Positions 62,543 to 64,000 of a stretch of 64,000 nucleotides of DNA are shown in pieces. Every line of letters begins with the position of its first letter. Position 1 is the stretch's first letter. Both the position numbers and the translations under genes were made by a program. The notes under the pieces were generated by a model, which was not told the DNA's origin, did no database searches, and saw only the letters and a list, made by a program, of their open reading frames with translations. The DNA is from Variovorax sp. PAMC28562 (GTDB lineage: Bacteria; Pseudomonadota; Gammaproteobacteria; Burkholderiales; Burkholderiaceae_C): NCBI RefSeq assembly GCF_014303735.1, contig NZ_CP060296.1:1003501-1067500 (forward strand), read 5' to 3'.

Positions 62543-63436
62543 TTACAGGCGAGCCTTCAGAAGCTTGGCCAGTTCGGAGAAATTGCGCGTCACGGTAAAA
62601 CCGCACTCTTCCATGATGGCGAGCTTGGCGTCTGCCGTGTCGGCACCGCCGGAGATCAGCGCGCCGGCGTGGCCCATGCGCTTGCCCGGAGGCGCGGTGA
62701 CACCGGCGATGAAACCGACGATCGGCTTCTTCATGTTGTCCTTGCACCAGCGGGCCGCGTCGGCCTCGTCCGGACCGCCGATTTCGCCAATCATGATGAC
62801 CGCGTCGGTGTCGGGATCGTCGTTGAAGGCCTTCATCACATCGATGTGCTTCAGGCCGTTGATCGGGTCGCCGCCGATGCCGACTGCCGACGATTGGCCC
62901 AAGCCGATTTCGGTCAGTTGCGCCACGGCTTCATAGGTCAGCGTGCCCGAACGGGATACCACGCCGATGCGTCCCTTGCGGTGGATGTGACCCGGCATGA
63001 TGCCGATCTTAATTTCGTCTGGCGTGATGAGGCCGGGGCAGTTGGGGCCGAGCAGCAGCGTCTTCTTGCCGCCGGCGGCTTCCTTGGCGCGCATCTTGTT
63101 GCGCACTTCGAGCATGTCGCGGACAGGAATACCTTCGGTGATGCAGATCGCCATGTCGAGGTCGGCTTCGACAGCTTCCCAGATCGCGGCGGCGGCGCCC
63201 GGTGGCGGCACGTAGATCACAGACACGGTGGCGCCGGTTTGCGATGCGGCTTCCTTCACCGAGCCGAAAATCGGGATGCCGAAGATCGACTCGCCGGCCT
63301 TCTTCGGGTTCACGCCGGCGACGAAGCAGTTCTTGCCGTTGGCATATTCCTGGCACTTTTCAGTGTGGAACTGACCAGTCTTGCCGGTAATGCCTTGGGT
63401 GATGACTTTGGTGTCTTTGTTGATGTAGATCGACAT
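62543..63436 (-). CDS. sucD: succinyl-CoA synthetase alpha subunit
   Basis: 297 residues, full length. CoA-binding domain: [20 protein letters not shown] and [20 protein letters not shown]. The phospho-histidine is in [18 protein letters not shown] near residue 250. It forms succinate and ATP/GTP from succinyl-CoA in the citric acid cycle with the beta subunit. Starts 9 bases after the sucC stop; ends before a strong terminator. Confidence 0.97.
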   Translation of the reverse strand: MSIYINKDTKVITQGITGKTGQFHTEKCQEYANGKNCFVAGVNPKKAGESIFGIPIFGSVKEAASQTGATVSVIYVPPPGAAAAIWEAVEADLDMAICITEGIPVRDMLEVRNKMRAKEAAGGKKTLLLGPNCPGLITPDEIKIGIMPGHIHRKGRIGVVSRSGTLTYEAVAQLTEIGLGQSSAVGIGGDPINGLKHIDVMKAFNDDPDTDAVIMIGEIGGPDEADAARWCKDNMKKPIVGFIAGVTAPPGKRMGHAGALISGGADTADAKLAIMEECGFTVTRNFSELAKLLKARL

Positions 63437-63445
63437 GACGTTTCC

Positions 63446-64000
<555 letters not shown>

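Overview
The window looks like chromosomal DNA of a high-GC betaproteobacterium of the order Burkholderiales, most likely a Variovorax-like member of the Comamonadaceae. The basis is high GC with betaproteobacterial-style core genes (divergent yhdP/glnE, purB followed by yaeQ, sucCD, moaC, mltA). No rRNA or tRNA gene and no CRISPR array was seen. The assignment is an inference from gene content; I could not run a similarity search.

Layout. (1) 1-14543, minus strand: a two-partner secretion / contact-dependent inhibition (CDI) locus. It reads transporter (cdiB-like), a 3479-residue exoprotein with a C-terminal toxin (cdiA-like) and its immunity gene. These are followed by two orphan toxin-tip/immunity modules and a broken piece of a second exoprotein gene at the left edge. 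The orphan modules are decayed, and one carries a copied pre-toxin boundary. (2) 14747-39605: mostly housekeeping and conserved genes. These are MltA, a small membrane protein, an OmpA-type lipoprotein, a FixL/FixJ-like two-component pair, a 28-codon nitrilase remnant, YhdP, GlnE, RlpA, a ferritin-like protein, a glutathione peroxidase, a GST, a DUF898 protein, an M48 peptidase, PurB, YaeQ and two Cys-rich small proteins. A yybP-ykoY (manganese) riboswitch precedes a TerC gene, followed by small membrane proteins, a BepA-like protease and MoaC. (3) 39745-46211: a type IV pilus minor pilin operon (fimT-pilV-pilW-pilX-pilY1-pilE); its PilY1 has a lectin-like N-terminus. (4) 46367-56408, minus strand: a dead IS5-type transposase cuts off a glycosyltransferase gene. 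A compact glycan gene set follows: four intact glycosyltransferases, two FkbM methyltransferases, a flippase and a GT-C-like membrane protein. (5) 56464-61743, minus strand: the major pilin gene pilA with a sigma-54-type promoter, and upstream of it a signalling operon of PP2C phosphatase, FHA protein, CHASE2 adenylate cyclase and cyclic-nucleotide phosphodiesterase. (6) 61766-64000: a second TerC protein and sucD/sucC (sucC runs off the window).

How the parts may work together. The pilus genes, the glycan island between pilE and pilA, and the cAMP/FHA/PP2C operon beside pilA suggest a surface-appendage region in which pilin could be glycosylated and pilus function tied to cyclic-nucleotide signalling; this is inference from adjacency. 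The CDI region shows toxin-tip replacement in progress: one active-looking toxin/immunity pair and a tail of displaced ones. All start codons moved from the longest open frame are justified in the entries.
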